From: Hypholoma sublateritium FD-334 SS-4
Taxonomy: Eukaryota; Basidiomycota; Agaricomycetes; Agaricales; Strophariaceae
NCBI GenBank assembly: GCA_000827495.1
Contig: KN817656.1
Span: 1 to 10,418 of the forward strand
Reading direction: 5' to 3'
DNA: 10,418 nt
Shown: positions 7,741 to 10,418 of the stretch, piece by piece
Numbering within the stretch: position 1 is the first letter of the stretch
How the letters are laid out: every line of letters begins with the position of its first letter
Position numbers and translations under genes: made by a program
Notes under the pieces: model-generated
What the model was told of the DNA's origin: nothing
The model's database searches: none
The model's input: only the letters and a program-made list of their open reading frames with translations

Positions 7741-8833
7741 ATGGCTAGTATGAAAAAGAAGAAAAGCCGGAGCCCTCGGCGCAAATTGCACCCAGTGTAT
7801 GTGCTCGCTCCTCCTCCTCCTCCTCTCGTTACCTGGTCCCAGGCCAATCGAATGGAGCTGTTGGTTAGCTCTGCCAGCCCTCAAAAAAAGCAGCGCCAGT
7901 TTCCTGGCCCACAGATTCATAGGTAAGTAAATACCTCGTCTCTGTTGATCCATGCTAACTAATGGTCTGAAGCCTATGGGATCAGGGCTCAAGCCCTTTA
8001 CGACGCCGTGATCATCACAGTGTCACACCGGTTGCAAGGTATGTACATTATTCCGCTTATAATCCATCATATAGATCCTAATTAATGCATGGCCCTTTTT
8101 TTCCAGCGGCAGCAGTGCCGCAGCCGACTCCCTCCAGGAGTCGCAGTCCCAAGGCTATGGAGGTTCGGACACAACGTACACCCAGTCCGCCATCCAATCG
8201 GCAATGCACCTTGACTGGGGGACTGCACCATCTGAGGCTTCTGAGGGTCATGCAGCTCCACGTGCTATGGTCCCTGCCCCATTTCCTGCCATCCCAGCAC
8301 TCTCAGTGAGCCCACCGCCCCCAGCGCCCGCAGCCCTGCCCACCCAGGCCATTGGTGAGGATGAGATCGTGAGCCGCTCGGAGACGGAGGTTGGTACAGA
8401 CACCAAAGCATCTGCGATGCAGCAAAATCCGACAGCACAACCCCACGAGACCAGCGCCGGCGACCTATCCAATCGACTTGTTCACAATATCGAGCATTTA
8501 CTTGCTGGGCTCCACAAACGTCACAAAGCAGAGGACGCAGTACGCATACTCCTAGAAAAGGAAGTTGAACAGCTCCAAGTGGCGCTTGAGAGGGTGGAGC
8601 GCGATCAACGGCACTCGGATGCAGCACTACAGGAATCAAATGTGGTGAAGTTGAAGCTCCAGCGAGAACGTCGGGCCATGGAGCTGGAGGTGGAAAACCT
8701 GAAGAAAATTCGCATCTTGGAGCGTGATGAAGCGAGAGGCATTCAGGACGAGCTGAGGGCTGTTGGTAACGCACTGGATGCATCACTGAAGCGCCTCGTG
8801 AAGCTAGCTTCGGCCACAGAGTATTATGTGTGA
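7741..8833 (+). CDS. Basic, Pro-rich coiled-coil protein, 324 residues, function unknown
   Basis: Exons are 7741-7922, 7973-8038 and 8107-8833. Introns of 50 and 68 nt (GTAAGT...CTAACTAA...AAG and GTATGT...TTCCAG) both interrupt an AGC codon in phase 2, and the spliced frame is open for 975 nt. The protein starts with a Lys/Arg cluster resembling a nuclear-localisation signal (MASMKKKKSRSPRRK), then a six-Pro run, a second basic patch (SPQKKQRQ), a Ser/Gly/Gln-rich segment, a Pro/Ala-rich linker (about 136-163), and from about residue 203 to 310 a long charged helix with regular Leu spacing (LLEKEVEQLQVALERVERD, ELEVENLKKIRILERDEA), a dimeric coiled coil by appearance. I know no enzyme motif in it. 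No lesion is present, unlike the gene before it. It follows the dioxygenase by 579 nt on the same strand. A nuclear structural or DNA-associated role would fit but is a guess. Confidence 0.8.
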
Positions 8834-9440
8834 ATGTCTCTGGTCATTCGCTCCCAACTTATTGTTTTCTTGTATTTGTAGCCTTCTTACGTCTACCTGT
8901 TTCAATACTATAAATTTTTCCATTTTGAATGATGAATTGTGCTGTGTAACAGTAAAGCACTCGTACTCAAGGAATATCACTGGCAGGTGAAATTGACGAT
9001 ACGGAGGTCACATGTGCACAGACCCTGTCCATACGTGGCGCATTACATCAAGTTGAATGAAAGCTTCTTTGTCGACACACTACTTCCTCTACTTTTGCAC
9101 ACCTAGCGTTTTCCCCCCTGCTTGTATCCCTTGGCCGCCACAATCCACCACCACAGAGTTGCCTTAGTCCATCACCGCCCAAGCTGAGATGATCCAATCA
9201 GTGGTTTTAGATTGAAACATACATACATTTCTGTTGCCTGCTCTATTTTGTTCCTTCAATGCATATTTCCTTCAGCTCCTCCCACCTCGTTTGCAACCCC
9301 CTGTCCACGAGCGTAAACCCCCATCTCTGTTGGCGTCCGCTGCCTCATCAGGTCACCTGACACCTGTGAGCACGCCATATCTTTTTTTTTCAGTGCGTTG
9401 AGGCCATCGTCTTGTTTACAGCAGCTACTACCTTGTCAAG
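8834..9440 (+). other. Intergenic: 3' flank of the coiled-coil gene and 5' region of the last gene
   Basis: The first 90 nt are AT-rich, as in a 3' untranslated region. C/T-rich DNA occurs at 9101-9180 and 9270-9340. At 9353-9393 CACCTGACACC followed by a T9 tract and CAG looks like the end of a 5'-UTR intron ahead of the ATG at 9441; the same layout precedes the dioxygenase ATG. No gene is recognised. Confidence 0.4.
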
Positions 9441-10342
9441 ATGGCTATCACAGTCAGGAAGTCCAAGGTTGCTACTGACGCCGCTGCCGCTTCCATGACC
9501 AATCCTGGACCATTGAAGACCTCCCTTGGAAAGCAGGGACATGCAGCAAACCAGGCCGTCAAGTGGCAATTGAAGTATGTCTAAAACTCCTCCAGTATTG
9601 ATGTGTCTTGCTTAATTTTTCAAACAACTGACCCTCAGGATCAAATCTAAAAACCTACGAGTGGCTCCTACAATAGCCAGCATCTCTGCGGACTTGGAGT
9701 CCTCATGCGAGTCCGAGTCCACTGTTTGGTCCGACAACCCGCGCTTGGGAAACACTGATGAGGCATTTGAGCCAAGCACCGCTCGGACTCGTATAGTTCG
9801 CAAACAATATAAGGTCAGCTATATCGAGAGGAACAGTGATTAGCAATGCTGACAGTGAAACTTAGGTGCTTCATGACAACGACAACAACTCGGACAGCGG
9901 CAGCAACACCGACAGCATCACAGGAACCTCCGATAAAGAAAATGAACCGCCAATGCCTATCAGCGCCGCCTACGTCACCCGGCTCGAAGTGCAGATCAAA
10001 ACGCTCCAAGCTAAGCTGGAGCTGGTCAACAGGTCCAGGGCGGTGAGAGGCTTGCTGTCGGGCAAGACACGAATCACAAAACCAATACTTCGCATTCCCC
10101 CACCAGTCCATGGGGATTCCATGGAATTCCATGGAATCCTAGGAATTCCTAGGAATTCCATGGAATTGTACAATTCCCATTTTTATCATAATTTATTCCA
10201 TGGAATTCCATGGAATTCCATGGTCATTCCTGACTATTCCATACCAATTCCACACCCCATATATTTGGCAGAGGAATTCCATGGAATTCCATGGAATTAC
10301 CCTGCCCACAACCTTGACTTAGAAGATTTTTTGCAAGCCTAA
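9441..10342 (+). CDS. Small acidic/coiled-coil protein of unknown function with a repeat-encoded C-terminus
   Basis: Exons are 9441-9574, 9639-9813 and 9866-10342. Introns of 64 nt (GTATGT...CTGACCCTCAG) and 52 nt (GTCAGC...GCTGACAG...TTAG) keep the frame, giving 261 residues. The N-terminus is small and Ala/Lys-rich; residues near 60-75 are acidic and Ser-rich (LESSCESESTVW); exon 3 begins with Asp/Asn/Ser repeats (HDNDNNSDSGSN), a DKENEPP segment, and a short helix with coiled-coil spacing at about 137-163 (VTRLEVQIKTLQAKLELV). From about residue 186 to 249 the protein is written by the palindromic repeat element (MEFHG, FHGIPWNS), then ends LEDFLQA. The ancestral C-terminus was probably different or displaced. 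No domain is recognised. The second intron's donor GTCAGC is unusual, so that junction is the weakest part of the model. Confidence 0.65.
10111..10302. mobile_element. MITE-like element made of a 10-bp palindromic repeat
   Basis: The unit CCATGGAATT recurs at 10-bp steps. CCATGG is at 10109, 10119, 10129, 10158, 10198, 10208, 10218, 10279 and 10289, and CCTAGG variants are at 10138 and 10148. The ends are inverted copies: GGGG-ATTCCATGGAATTCC on the left and, in reverse complement, GGGTAATTCCATGGAATTCC on the right. Because CCATGG and GGAATTCC are both palindromes, the whole segment is nearly self-complementary and could fold into hairpins. A target-site duplication is not clear. It lies inside the last exon of the flanking gene and stays open in that frame. 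Confidence 0.65.
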
Positions 10343-10418
10343 GCCCTTATTGAGTTCATGATTTAATATATTGACTTATTCTTGATTGTGTAAGCATAAA
10401 TTAAATATAATTTTATTA
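10343..10418 (+). other. AT-rich 3' flank of the last gene
   Basis: It follows the TAA at 10340-10342. The strong AT bias, with AATATA and ATTAAATATAATTTTATTA-like runs, fits a fungal 3' untranslated region and polyadenylation zone. The window ends here. Confidence 0.4.

Noticed and set aside
8265..8786. 173-codon minus-strand frame opposite the coiled-coil gene
   Set aside because: The plus-strand frame has a clean three-exon model and helix periodicity; the minus frame has no motif.

Overview
This window reads as nuclear DNA of a mushroom-forming basidiomycete (Agaricomycetes). The evidence is genes broken by short introns of about 50-68 nt with GT...AG ends and CTGAC/CTAAC branch points, a Tnp2-type transposase of the kind abundant in these fungi, a C-terminal fragment resembling Plavaka/KDZ-class transposon proteins, and a 2-oxoglutarate/Fe(II) dioxygenase of the fungal TET/JBP-like type. 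Nothing bacterial, no rRNA, no convincing tRNA and no CRISPR array was seen.

Layout. 1-1810 (minus): 5' part of a CACTA/Tnp2-like transposase gene, running off the left edge and broken by one in-frame TGA at 881-883; six of the window's seven ambiguous bases lie here. 1811-2151: probable upstream part of that element. 2152-2381: a 230-bp inverted-repeat unit with 40-bp arms (38/40 matching). 2382-2900: AT-rich, no recognisable gene. About 2900-3890: a degenerate tandem array with a period near 180 bp. 3891-4291: AT-rich, non-coding, with a hairpin and a G run. 4292-4879 (plus): two-exon remnant of a transposon-protein C-terminus. 4880-5506: GC-rich 5' region of the next gene, with palindromes, a TATA-like box and a probable 5'-UTR intron. 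5507-7161 (plus): the TET/JBP-like dioxygenase gene, three coding exons, catalytic part intact, N-terminal half broken by a 2-nt frameshift and a TGA. 7162-7740: intergenic. 7741-8833 (plus): a cleanly spliced three-exon gene for a basic, Pro-rich, coiled-coil protein of 324 residues. 8834-9440: intergenic. 9441-10342 (plus): a three-exon gene for a 261-residue protein whose C-terminal quarter is encoded by a MITE-like element (about 10111-10302) built from a 10-bp palindromic repeat. 10343-10418: AT-rich 3' flank.

How the parts relate. The left 4 kb is transposon and satellite-like debris. From about 4260 rightward the DNA is richer in GC and holds a transposon-protein tail and three head-to-tail plus-strand genes. 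Fungal TET/JBP genes are known to be multiplied and carried with DNA transposons, so the transposase tail, the dioxygenase and the two small coiled-coil proteins may be cargo of one decaying element. That grouping is inferred from adjacency only; the dioxygenase assignment and the splice models rest on visible motifs and frame agreement.
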